A program made the position numbers and the translations under genes. The notes beneath the pieces were generated by a model that did no database searches, was not told the DNA's origin, and was given only the letters and a program-made list of their open reading frames with translations. 33,301 bases of DNA. It comes from a virus. The stretch spans positions 1-33,301 of the IMG/VR virus record IMGVR_UViG_3300032087_006362. One strand, given 5' to 3'. Shown piece after piece: positions 13,675 through 21,919 of the stretch. The number at the start of each line of letters is the position of its first letter. Positions within the stretch are counted from its first letter, which is position 1.

Positions 13675-14046
13675 TTATTTATTTAGTTTAAATTTTGCAT
13701 AAGGTATTGCTAGAAGTTCATCAAGTTCATCCCATTGAACCTCATACAATTGGCCTGCAAGTTCTTCCCATGTATAATTTCTGATTGGAGACTCTGATTC
13801 CATCTGATATTCTCTCCAATGAAAGTTGAATGCTTTAAATCCCCATCTTTGCAATTCAATACAAGCAATCAAAGGATGTTGATCATAGTTAATATTTGGT
13901 GTTTTGGGATTATAGACAAAGGTATAATATTTTCCTGGTTCTGGAATAGGTTCAACTGTATCATTCAATAATTGCATAATTTCCAACATCATATCTTCTG
14001 GATCGTTTGTTTTAAGATTGATGTCGTTTCCTTGCAATCTGCTCAT
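13675..14046 (-). CDS. Conserved cyanophage protein between gp4 and gp48 (123 aa)
   Basis: This 123-residue soluble protein contains 'PEPGKYYTFVYNPKTPNINYDQHPLIACIELQRWGFKAFNFHWREY' followed by 'NYTWEELAGQLYEVQWDELDELLAIPYAKF'. The 'GKYYTFVY..KTP...YD.HPLI' arrangement recurs in T4-like cyanophages as a hypothetical or structural protein; its function is not known. The start overlaps the gp4 stop by four bases, so it is translated with the head-completion gene. A head or tail accessory role is likely from context alone. Confidence 0.75.
   Translation of the reverse strand: MSRLQGNDINLKTNDPEDMMLEIMQLLNDTVEPIPEPGKYYTFVYNPKTPNINYDQHPLIACIELQRWGFKAFNFHWREYQMESESPIRNYTWEELAGQLYEVQWDELDELLAIPYAKFKLNK
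13676..13683 (-). promoter_or_regulatory. Late promoter for gp48/gp53
   Basis: On the minus strand AATAAATA lies 15 bases upstream of the gp48 start, within a CTAAATAAATA run at the end of the preceding gene. It matches the NATAAATA late consensus. The very short distance to ATG 13660 would leave a leader of only about 10 bases. Confidence 0.5.
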
Positions 14047-14486
14047 TTGATTCCTAGTTCGTTTTCGGTGATGATTTTAAATTCTATTTTTCGATCAGCA
14101 CACCATTCTCTTGCAGCTTTCCATTTTGCCTGATTTATAGAATAGGTAACACATTCATAAAGATATGATTTAGTTTGTCGTTTTGGTTGTTTTGGTGGAA
14201 CAGTTTGTTTCTTTGGTTTTACTTCAACAACATATGTTTTTATTGATCCGTTTGTTTCTTTTACTTTAACCAAGTAATCTGGAAAATAACGATGAATTCT
14301 ATTATCTGCAGGGGATACATATGGAATACAAAATTCTTCTGAAGCCCAAGAAATTATATTTTCATTTGTATCACACCACTTACAGAATCTTCTTTCCCAA
14401 GAACTTCTGCAGATAATGTTTTTCCAATCCCCTTTATATTTTTGTGGATTTGAAGGAATATACTTGCTTTTAATACTTTCTGCCAT
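14043..14486 (-). CDS. 4: gp4 head-completion protein
   Basis: The 147-residue protein shows the T4 gp4(50) pattern: 'SKYIPSNPQKYKGDWKNIICRSSWERRFCKWCD', 'ISWASEEFCIPYVSPAD', 'HRYFPDYLVKVK', 'VVEVKPKKQTVPPKQPKRQT' and 'INQAKWKAAREWCADRKIEFKIITE'. This is a nuclease-like fold: the 'FPDY...VEVKPKK' residues correspond to the D...ExK core of PD-(D/E)XK proteins. T4 gp4 is needed to finish heads after DNA packaging. It is the first gene of the minus-strand late operon, with TATAAATA upstream. Confidence 0.92.
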   Translation of the reverse strand: MAESIKSKYIPSNPQKYKGDWKNIICRSSWERRFCKWCDTNENIISWASEEFCIPYVSPADNRIHRYFPDYLVKVKETNGSIKTYVVEVKPKKQTVPPKQPKRQTKSYLYECVTYSINQAKWKAAREWCADRKIEFKIITENELGIK

Positions 14487-14511
14487 ATCTTGTCTACATA
14501 ATATACAAGAT
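14487..14511 (-). repeat. 7-bp inverted repeat next to the gp4 start
   Basis: ATCTTGT (14487-14493) and ACAAGAT (14505-14511) are perfect inverted repeats with an 11-base spacer, immediately before the gp4 ATG. In the gp4 mRNA they could form a hairpin abutting the start codon, where no Shine-Dalgarno sequence is visible. Confidence 0.5.
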
Positions 14512-14518
14512 CAAAAAG

Positions 14519-14526
14519 TATTTATA
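14519..14526 (-). promoter_or_regulatory. Late promoter for the gp4-gp48-gp53 operon
   Basis: The minus strand carries TATAAATA here, an exact match to the T4 late consensus, 33 bases before the gp4 start. It lies two bases before the divergent plus-strand start at 14528. I see no equivalent plus-strand octamer for that gene. Confidence 0.75.
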
Positions 14527-14527
14527 G

Positions 14528-15529
14528 ATGTCTTATCGCCCTAGAGCCTTAAAAGTAAGTGAGGTTAAGGCAAAACTTTTAAATCCAGCATTAACTTCCC
14601 ATTTTTATGTGGAAATTGGCATACCTAATGGTCCAGGTTTTGCTGGACAAATGATTGCTATGACTGGAGAAGCATTTAATAGTGAAAAGATAAGTTTAGC
14701 ATGTTGTGATGCAGTTCTTCCTGGATCAAGTTTGGCAACAGGAGAGCAAAATAATGATTATACTGGTGTAACAGAGAGACATGTATATCGAAGAATATAT
14801 GATGATCGAATAGATCTTACTTTTTATGTTGATGCACAAAAGTATTACCCAATTCGCTTTTTTGAAGCATGGATGAAATATTGTGTAGCTGAATCCTACA
14901 ATTCAGGCCCTACTTCTCCAGGATCTCAAGGACAAAATACTTTTTACAGAATGAGATTTCCTAATGAATATAAAGCATCAACTTTAAAGGTTCATAAATT
15001 TGAAAGAAATCATGAGTCAAGGAGAAAATCTATTCAATTAGAATATGGATTTGTAAATGTATTTCCGATTTCTATAGCATCGATGCCAGTTTCTTATGAA
15101 TCTGGTTCATTACTAAAGTGTACTGTTTCTATGAATTATAGTAGATATTATTTGGTTCCGTCTGGAAGAGATCCTGATCCTATAGCACAAGATTCCCCAC
15201 AAAGTCCTGTAATAAGTGATCCAAGTAATCCAGCTTATTTCCCAACGAGTAATAATTTTGACCTGGGCAATAGTTTGTCTGATTATGCCAGAACTAATAT
15301 TTGGTCTTCTATTACTAATAATAGCCCAGAGGGGCAAGCTGGATTTAACAATTTGTCATTTACTGATAATCCAGATATAAACCTTAACTATGCTTCTGAT
15401 TTTTATAATGGTGGTTATACTGAAGAAGGACCAGCCGAACTTCAACAACTTCGATACTCAAGAAATTTAGAATCAGAACTTCGTCGTACTGGCAGACTTC
15501 GTGATAATGGTGGATTAGATAATACTTAA
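14528..15529 (+). CDS. gp54/gp19-like baseplate tail-tube protein
   Basis: This 333-residue protein has the tail-tube family pattern: 'PALTSHFYVEIGIP', 'CCDAVLPGSSLATGEQ', 'GVTERHVYRRIYDDRIDLTFYVDAQKYYPIRFFEAWMKYC' and 'YGFVNVFPISIASMPVSYESGSLLKCTVSMNYSRYYL'. These strands and the 'FPISI..MPVSY' turn occur in T4 gp19 (tube) and gp54 (tube initiator). Its position at the head of the hub operon favours a gp54-like initiator. The C-terminal 100 residues (Asn/Ser-rich, ending 'ESELRRTGRLRDNGGLDNT') are an extension. ATG 14528 is the only good start and directly abuts the minus-strand late promoter. Confidence 0.65.
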   Translation: MSYRPRALKVSEVKAKLLNPALTSHFYVEIGIPNGPGFAGQMIAMTGEAFNSEKISLACCDAVLPGSSLATGEQNNDYTGVTERHVYRRIYDDRIDLTFYVDAQKYYPIRFFEAWMKYCVAESYNSGPTSPGSQGQNTFYRMRFPNEYKASTLKVHKFERNHESRRKSIQLEYGFVNVFPISIASMPVSYESGSLLKCTVSMNYSRYYLVPSGRDPDPIAQDSPQSPVISDPSNPAYFPTSNNFDLGNSLSDYARTNIWSSITNNSPEGQAGFNNLSFTDNPDINLNYASDFYNGGYTEEGPAELQQLRYSRNLESELRRTGRLRDNGGLDNT

Positions 15530-15535
15530 TAAATA
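15528..15535 (+). promoter_or_regulatory. Late promoter for the hub operon
   Basis: AATAAATA matches the NATAAATA late consensus and overlaps the TAA stop of the previous gene (15527-15529). It lies 26 bases before the gp26 start, a usual distance. Confidence 0.65.
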
Positions 15536-15561
15536 AAAATATCTGAATTGTTTAGGACATT

Positions 15562-16281
15562 ATGCCTTTACCAAAAATTGCTACACCAACTTATGAACTT
15601 GAGTTGCCTTCAAGTGGAGAGACTGTTCGATATAGACCTTTTTTAGTTAAAGAAGAAAAAGTATTAGTTATTGCTTTAGAAAGTTCTGATACAAAACAAA
15701 TAACTTCTGCAATTAAAAATGTCATTAAAAATTGCATCCTTACGAGGGGAATTAAAGTAGAAACTTTACCCACTTTTGATATTGAATATCTATTTTTAAA
15801 TATCAGAGGAAAATCTGTTGGTGAAGAAGTTGAAGTTAATATTATTTGTCCAGATGATGAAGAAACTAAAGTATCAGTAAATATTGGCCTCGATGAGATC
15901 AAAGTTCAAAAAAATGATGATCACACTAATAAAATAAAAGTAGATAAATCAATTATGATGGAAATGAAATATCCATCTCTTGATCAGTTTATCAAAAATA
16001 ATTTTGATTTTTCTGATGAATCTTCTATGGATCAATCATTTACTTTAATTTCTTCATGTATTGATAAAATTTACACTGAAGATGAGGTATGGATAGCTAA
16101 TGATGTTACTAAAAAGGAATTAAATGACTTTTTAGAATCAATGAACTCTTCACAATTTAAAGAGATTGAAAAGTTTTTTGAAACCATGCCCAAGCTATCT
16201 CATAAAATTGAAGTTACAAATCCAAAAACGAAAGTAAAAAGTGAAGTTGTTTTAGAAGGGTTAGCATCTTTTTTCGCATAG
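15562..16281 (+). CDS. 26: gp26 baseplate hub assembly protein
   Basis: The 239-residue protein begins 'MPLPKIATPTYELELPSSGE' and continues 'VRYRPFLVKEEKVLVIALES', 'NVIKNCILTRGIKVETLPTFDIEYLFLNIRGKSVGE' and 'VNIICPDDEE'. These are the signatures of gp26, a hub protein in T4 (208 residues). The pattern 'f.iEylfl.lR.ksvGe' is well preserved across T4-like phages. It is followed two bases later by a gp51-like gene and is preceded by a late promoter, so it opens the hub module. Confidence 0.9.
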   Translation: MPLPKIATPTYELELPSSGETVRYRPFLVKEEKVLVIALESSDTKQITSAIKNVIKNCILTRGIKVETLPTFDIEYLFLNIRGKSVGEEVEVNIICPDDEETKVSVNIGLDEIKVQKNDDHTNKIKVDKSIMMEMKYPSLDQFIKNNFDFSDESSMDQSFTLISSCIDKIYTEDEVWIANDVTKKELNDFLESMNSSQFKEIEKFFETMPKLSHKIEVTNPKTKVKSEVVLEGLASFFA

Positions 16282-16283
16282 GC

Positions 16284-16472
16284 ATGATCCATATGGATCT
16301 GGAGAATTATTTCCGTCTTAATTTTGCCTTGATGCAGTATCATAAATATTCTTTGACTGAACTTGAAAATATGATGCCTTGGGAACGAGACATCTATGTT
16401 GGATTATTGCAACAACATTTGGAAGAAGAACAATTGAAGCAACAGCAGCAGCAAAACAATGCCAAGTTCTAA
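16284..16472 (+). CDS. gp51-like baseplate hub assembly catalyst (62 aa)
   Basis: This small protein of 62 residues contains 'YHKYSLTELENMMPWERDIYVGLLQQHLEEE' and a Gln-rich end. The 'l.ELe.MmPWERDIYv.LL...leeE' core is found in short proteins directly after gp26 in cyanophages, annotated as gp51-like hub assembly catalysts. The same motif follows tail chaperone-like genes in other phages. ATG 16284 is used; ATG 16293 is an alternative. Its last 14 bases overlap the first tape-measure-like gene. Confidence 0.6.
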   Translation: MIHMDLENYFRLNFALMQYHKYSLTELENMMPWERDIYVGLLQQHLEEEQLKQQQQQNNAKF

Positions 16473-18966
16473 AGCAGAAAAGTTAAGAAAGGCATATGAG
16501 TTTAAACTCGGAAAGAGCTTAGTATCTAAACTTTCCGACGATCAAATTAACTTACTTTCTAAATTTTATAATTCTTTAAGTGAATCTGAACAGAGTGATA
16601 TTGATAATAAAATTTTCAAGGGGCATACTGATACTGACCTCCATGAAATGGCAGAGGCATTTTATCAAGAACAGGTAGAAAATAAGGAATCAAAAGAAAC
16701 TCCAAAAGAGACTCCAACAAAATCATCTGCGATTGTTCCATCAAATTTTTTCGGAAAAGATAGATATGAAAAATATCTTGAGGAGATTAATGCTCAAGGA
16801 ACAATAGAAGGGCATAAATTAACATCACAAGAAAGAAAAGACGCATTTAAGAGTAGAAAAAATAAAATTAATTTTCAAACTTTTGTTGATAGAGTATTAG
16901 AAAAAAAAGTTGCAACTGCATCAGTTCAAAAAAATTCAGCAGCATTTTCTCTTGGAGGTAGTGGTGCATTAGTCACTACAAATAACAATATTATTAATTC
17001 CAAAAATTTCACTCAAAATTTGATGGGAGAGGGTGGTAATTTTGAAGAAATATCTAAAAAAATAGATGAAATTATAGAATCTTTAAAAGATTCTGAAAAA
17101 CTTAAAGAAAAAAGAGAAAAGTTAAACAAAAGAAATCAAGAAAGAGAAAGAAGATCCAAGCAAGAATCTAAATTAGAGAGTGGATTTAAAAAAGTTAAAA
17201 AGGCAGTTCAAAAAGTTATTGCACCAGTAAAAGGAATTTTAGATAAAATATTTGGATTTTTATTCAATGTTTTCCTTGGAAGATTCTTTATAAAATTATT
17301 AGATTGGTTTGGCGATCCTAAAAATCAATCTAAAATAAATGCAATAGGAAGATTTTTGGGTGAAAATTGGCCAAAACTTTTGGCACTTTATATTGCTTTT
17401 GGCACATCATTTGGTAAATTTGTAAGAGGATTATTAAGACTTGTAATAAGATCAACTGTAAAACTAGTTGCTGTCACTGCAAAATTATTAGCTAAAGCAA
17501 CAGCAGGAAAAATTGGAGGTAAGTTATCAAGATTTTTAGGAAGAAATTCTAAAGGATTATCAACAGCACTTGAAGTTGGAACAATGGCTATTGGAACCCT
17601 AGCTTTATCGCAGGGAATTGAAGATTTTGGGGGTATTGATCAAGAAACACAAGGATTTTCGGGTGGTGGATTTGCTTTTCCAAAATTTAAAATGTCTCCA
17701 AAATCCAATATGTTTGGTAAAGCAAAATCTAAACCTCAAGAAGTATATAATTCTGATATAGATGGAGGATATGTAAGTGGCGAGAAAGGTATAGATAAAA
17801 TTCCTGCCATGCTTTCTGATGGTGAATTTGTGATGTCAGAAGGTGCTGTTCGAAAATATGGTGTTGATGTTCTTGAGTCAATGAATGCAGCAGGTGGTGG
17901 AACAAATAGACCAAAAATGATGAATAATGTCACATATGCTGCCGGTGGTGGTTCAATTGGATCAGGAGAAGATTTATTACATCCAAGAGCAAAAACGATA
18001 TTTAATTTATTGGTAAATGGTGGAATGTCGCCAGTCGCTGCAGGAGGAATCGTTGCAAATATTGGAACGGAGACTGGATATACTTATGATCCCACTACAA
18101 AACAAGGTGGAGGAGGTCCTGGTAGAGGATTAGCTCAGTGGGAAAAGGGTGGTAGATATGATACTGATAATATAAATCTTAAAGATTATGCCAAGAGTCA
18201 GAACAAATCCTGGGAGGATTTGACCACACAAGTGAATTTTATATTGCATGAAATGATGCATCATCCAGAGTATGTTCAAGTGAAAAAGAGAATGAATAAG
18301 GCTCAAGATATTAATGAGGCAACCAGAATATTTTTACTTGATTATGAGAAAGCAGGTACTCCACATATGGATAGACGATTAAAGGTTGCAAAACAAATTC
18401 AAGGTTCAGATTGGTTTAAATCAAAAGGAAAATCTTGGTTGGAGAAAAAATTTAAATCACAATTTTTCCCCAAGTTTTTCAGCGGAGGATTAGTTGAAGG
18501 GAAACATGTAAATATTGCTGGAGGAAACACTGGCAATCGTCCTACTGGTTCAAAATCAACTCCATCTGGTGCAGTGCGGGATCATTATAATATGAAATGG
18601 GATCCTCATATGAAAATCTGGGCTCCAAATATAAGAAAAGCCTCTGGCACCAACTCATTGCAACAAGCGAGAGAAGCAGACAATCCATATAATATTCGAT
18701 GGCCAAGAGATTATTATCCTGGTAAGAAAGCACCACCAGGACCTGGACATGTACCAGTAAAACTTGCATCAAATACGAGGTCTCAAAAAGGTCTTCCTTC
18801 GATTGCCCCACCAATGAGTTCAAATGTTGAGATTGCATATGTTCCAATAGGAGGAAATGCTTCACAAATGGGGTCGAGTGGATATGTTGGTTCTGATATT
18901 CCAACATTCTCTGCATCAACTTCTGGTATATCATCTAAAAAAGAAACATTGGGAATAAGTGTATAA
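16459..18966 (+). CDS. Tape-measure-like tail protein with tail lysozyme domain (835 aa)
   Basis: The order of regions is as follows. A charged N-terminus is followed by a long coiled coil (about 190-265). Hydrophobic helices come next ('FGFLFNVFLGRFFIKLLDWFG', 'LLALYIAFGTSFGKFVRGLLRLVI', about 270-345). A Gly-rich segment contains 'KGIDKIPAMLSDGEFVMSEGAVRKYG', a motif recurrent in tail tape-measure and hub proteins. A phage tail lysozyme domain spans about 503-650 ('LLHPRAKTIFNLLVNGGMSP', 'IVANIGTETGY' with likely catalytic E538, 'RGLAQWEKGGRYD'). The C-terminus is low-complexity. It probably spans the tail lumen and digests peptidoglycan during injection. It could be the gp29 counterpart, though that is not certain. 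It shares this architecture with the next gene. Confidence 0.7.
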   Translation: MPSSKAEKLRKAYEFKLGKSLVSKLSDDQINLLSKFYNSLSESEQSDIDNKIFKGHTDTDLHEMAEAFYQEQVENKESKETPKETPTKSSAIVPSNFFGKDRYEKYLEEINAQGTIEGHKLTSQERKDAFKSRKNKINFQTFVDRVLEKKVATASVQKNSAAFSLGGSGALVTTNNNIINSKNFTQNLMGEGGNFEEISKKIDEIIESLKDSEKLKEKREKLNKRNQERERRSKQESKLESGFKKVKKAVQKVIAPVKGILDKIFGFLFNVFLGRFFIKLLDWFGDPKNQSKINAIGRFLGENWPKLLALYIAFGTSFGKFVRGLLRLVIRSTVKLVAVTAKLLAKATAGKIGGKLSRFLGRNSKGLSTALEVGTMAIGTLALSQGIEDFGGIDQETQGFSGGGFAFPKFKMSPKSNMFGKAKSKPQEVYNSDIDGGYVSGEKGIDKIPAMLSDGEFVMSEGAVRKYGVDVLESMNAAGGGTNRPKMMNNVTYAAGGGSIGSGEDLLHPRAKTIFNLLVNGGMSPVAAGGIVANIGTETGYTYDPTTKQGGGGPGRGLAQWEKGGRYDTDNINLKDYAKSQNKSWEDLTTQVNFILHEMMHHPEYVQVKKRMNKAQDINEATRIFLLDYEKAGTPHMDRRLKVAKQIQGSDWFKSKGKSWLEKKFKSQFFPKFFSGGLVEGKHVNIAGGNTGNRPTGSKSTPSGAVRDHYNMKWDPHMKIWAPNIRKASGTNSLQQAREADNPYNIRWPRDYYPGKKAPPGPGHVPVKLASNTRSQKGLPSIAPPMSSNVEIAYVPIGGNASQMGSSGYVGSDIPTFSASTSGISSKKETLGISV

Positions 18967-18967
18967 A

Positions 18968-21919
18968 ATGGCAATCAACACTCAAAAACTCCTACCATCT
19001 AAAACAAGTCCCATTGTAAATTCATCCTCTGTTGGAATTTCGCAATCTAAAATTTCACAATATTCTTTTAATACTGGTAAAAAATCTAATAATATAGTCG
19101 AAATTAATGATAAACTAACAGTTATTCATAATTTATTGAAGGGATCTGTTGCTTTTGATAAAAAAGTAATGGATGATGAGAGAAAAGAATCTCAAGATAG
19201 TAGGAGAAAAAAGAGAGAAAAGGAGTTAGAAAAGAAAGATGAAAAGGAAAATAAAAAGGAAAATAAAAAAATAAATCTTCCAAGAATTGGTTTTTTAGAT
19301 AGAGTTAAAAATTTTATTGGAAATATTTTAATTGGTTATCTTGCTGTCCGTATGATAGATCATTTACCAAAATTGGTAGGTGCTTTTAATTTGGTTTTAA
19401 GTGTGGGTGATTTCATTACTGATTTTGGTATTGCATTTATTGATAGAATGGGTTCATTTCTCGATGCCGGATATAAAGCTTATGATGCTACAAAAGGATT
19501 CTTAAAGTTTCTTGGTGGAGATAATGCTGTAGATGCTTTTGTTGGATTTACTAATGCGGTAGGAAAACTTGTTGATGTTGCTATCATTGCTGCGATTGCA
19601 ATGTCAACAATGAATGATGATGGTGGAAGAGGTGATGTTCCTCGTGATAGGATTAGAGGTAGAGGAAAAGGAAGAAGTATAAAAGGTGGTGCAAGTTCTC
19701 AAGCAGCAAGAAGATATGCACAAAGATTTGGTAGAGATGCTGCCGTTAAAAGATTTGGTAGTGATGCTGTAAAAAGTTTAGGAGGTAAATATGGACGATC
19801 TGCAGCAACTAATCTTGCAAGACGAGGTGCTGCTAGTCTTCTTGGTAAACAGGGGTTAAGAATAGCTGTTAGAACATTAAAACCATTTGTAAGTAGAGTT
19901 CCACTGATTGGTGGTATAATGGAATTTGTATTATCATGGATAGCTGGTGATCCTGTTGGAAAGGCAGCATTTAGGGGTGTAGGTGCTGGTCTTGGAACTT
20001 GGATTGGTGGTGCTTTAGGTACTTTAATACCAGTTCCTGGGGTTGGAACTGCAATTGGTATGTTCCTTGGAGGAATGGGTGGTGCTGAACTTGGTGGCGT
20101 AATATATGATGCAATCTTTAAAGGAAAAGATGTTTCAGGAAATAATGATGTTCAAGGTCGTCAAGAAGGTGGGCCAATTACTAGAGGCAACAAAGTCCAA
20201 TCAGGACCAAGAAGAACCATAACTCAAAAGGTACAAAGAAAAAAACCTAGAAGACCATCAAAGGTAAAATTGCCAGATGTTCCTGGTAAAGATATTGTAA
20301 ATAAAGAAGAATATTATAAAATTTTTCCAAAACCAGTTATTGGAGACAATAAACCCACTGCAACAACCGCAGTAAGAGAATCTGGAAAAGAACTTTCTGA
20401 AGTTGATTATTTTGGCCCAATACTTACTATTACTTCCAAAATTACACTTGGAGAAAAACCATCGTCACAAGATTATGAAAATGCTGCTTTAGGTATATCA
20501 CGTTTACTTTCAAAAGGATTTGATGAAGGTGAATTGAGAGGTGGGTTGATGACTGCCTTTGCAAATGGAGGTCTTGTTAGTGGTGGTGCATTACCTTCTG
20601 GTTCAAGGGGAATGGGAATCACGAAATGGATAAAAAATGAATTTAGAACGGCATTGAACACCAGATTAACCTCATCATTGAAAAAGTTAAGAGGAGTAAC
20701 TGGTGGCAATGTTCCAAGTGATGTCTCTCCTTTTGCAATGGGTGCAGGTAGTGCAGGTGGATGGTATGGTGGATATCGACCACAGGAAGGGATTCAAAAA
20801 GAAATATATGAGTATTTAACTAATGAGAAGGGTTTGAGTGATAATCAGGCTCTTGGTTTGATGGCAAATATTAGTAGAGAAAGTAACTTTGTAGTAAATG
20901 TACCATCTGGAGATGATGGTGGAGCTGGTGGACTATTTCAGTGGAAAAAACCAAGGTCTGATAGAATGTCTGCTGCTGTTCCAGATTGGCAAACTAATTG
21001 GAAAGCACAAATTGATTATGCTTTAATAGAACCAGGAGAACCAGGACCACTTTATGTGTCAACTAGTTTCTCTTCCCCACAACAAGCTGCTGATTGGTGG
21101 ATGGAGAAGTGGGAAAGACCTGCCGATTTGCAAGCAGGATCGAAAAAACATCAAAGGTATTTAGCTAGCGTTCCTAAAGGACCGGATGGAAGTGCAAAAT
21201 TCAGAGCAAGAATTACAACTGGAGGTTCGGGTAGTTTTAATGTTACTCAATATTTAACGGGTGATACCACATATAGGGCAGGTCCTGGTGTTAATCCAAA
21301 TCAGTTTTACTATGATCCGGATCATGGTGGTAATAATTATCATGAACATTTTGGTTTCAATACCGTTGAGGATAAAAATAGAGCAATGCGGCACTTGAGA
21401 AATCAAGGTTGGGAAATTGGTAGTACATATCGAACAAATGATCCTGGTCTACATGGAAGCAATCTTGCTTTTGATGTTCCATTTTATAAACCAAGTGGAG
21501 GAACACAAAAAGGATATTCTGATGACACTGCAGGAGAACAAGCATTTAGTGCAGCAGTTAGAGCATCTATGGGTATGTTTCATGGAGGATCAACAGGAAA
21601 AGGTGGTCTCATATACACTCACGAAGGCGAATACATAATAGATAAAGACACTGTAAGTTTATTAGGTACAGATTTCTTTGACATTGTAAATCGAATTGAA
21701 AATGAAAGTCAACTCAAACAAAAGGCAGGTTTGTTGGTTTCAAGATTGTCTCAATTCACTACATATGATAGTAGATCTGCTAAAAAAGTAGTTGTTCCAA
21801 TTCCAAATAATCAACCATCTATGATTCCTGTGGGTGGCGATAATTCTGGAGTTATGATACCAATGTCACCAATGTCTGAAGAAAATGATGCATATAAACA
21901 ATTGTACATAGGAGCATAG
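18968..21919 (+). CDS. Second tape-measure-like tail protein with lysozyme and M15-like motifs (983 aa)
   Basis: ATG 18968 follows the upstream stop after one base; an in-frame GTG at 18959 is less likely as the start. The plan repeats that of the previous gene. A Lys/Glu coiled coil (about 55-105) is followed by hydrophobic helices ('FIGNILIGYLAVRMIDHLPKLV', 'VDVAIIAAIAM') and an Ala/Gly/Arg-rich stretch. A tail lysozyme domain spans about 610-750 ('LGLMANISRESNF' with likely catalytic E638, 'GGLFQWKKPRSDRM'). Then comes 'HEHFGF ... GLHGSNLAFDVPF' (about 787-838), a His/Asp pattern like M15 peptidases, and finally 'GEYIIDKDTVSLLG'. It probably acts in tail assembly and wall penetration. The tandem arrangement suggests duplication. 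Confidence 0.7.
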   Translation: MAINTQKLLPSKTSPIVNSSSVGISQSKISQYSFNTGKKSNNIVEINDKLTVIHNLLKGSVAFDKKVMDDERKESQDSRRKKREKELEKKDEKENKKENKKINLPRIGFLDRVKNFIGNILIGYLAVRMIDHLPKLVGAFNLVLSVGDFITDFGIAFIDRMGSFLDAGYKAYDATKGFLKFLGGDNAVDAFVGFTNAVGKLVDVAIIAAIAMSTMNDDGGRGDVPRDRIRGRGKGRSIKGGASSQAARRYAQRFGRDAAVKRFGSDAVKSLGGKYGRSAATNLARRGAASLLGKQGLRIAVRTLKPFVSRVPLIGGIMEFVLSWIAGDPVGKAAFRGVGAGLGTWIGGALGTLIPVPGVGTAIGMFLGGMGGAELGGVIYDAIFKGKDVSGNNDVQGRQEGGPITRGNKVQSGPRRTITQKVQRKKPRRPSKVKLPDVPGKDIVNKEEYYKIFPKPVIGDNKPTATTAVRESGKELSEVDYFGPILTITSKITLGEKPSSQDYENAALGISRLLSKGFDEGELRGGLMTAFANGGLVSGGALPSGSRGMGITKWIKNEFRTALNTRLTSSLKKLRGVTGGNVPSDVSPFAMGAGSAGGWYGGYRPQEGIQKEIYEYLTNEKGLSDNQALGLMANISRESNFVVNVPSGDDGGAGGLFQWKKPRSDRMSAAVPDWQTNWKAQIDYALIEPGEPGPLYVSTSFSSPQQAADWWMEKWERPADLQAGSKKHQRYLASVPKGPDGSAKFRARITTGGSGSFNVTQYLTGDTTYRAGPGVNPNQFYYDPDHGGNNYHEHFGFNTVEDKNRAMRHLRNQGWEIGSTYRTNDPGLHGSNLAFDVPFYKPSGGTQKGYSDDTAGEQAFSAAVRASMGMFHGGSTGKGGLIYTHEGEYIIDKDTVSLLGTDFFDIVNRIENESQLKQKAGLLVSRLSQFTTYDSRSAKKVVVPIPNNQPSMIPVGGDNSGVMIPMSPMSEENDAYKQLYIGA

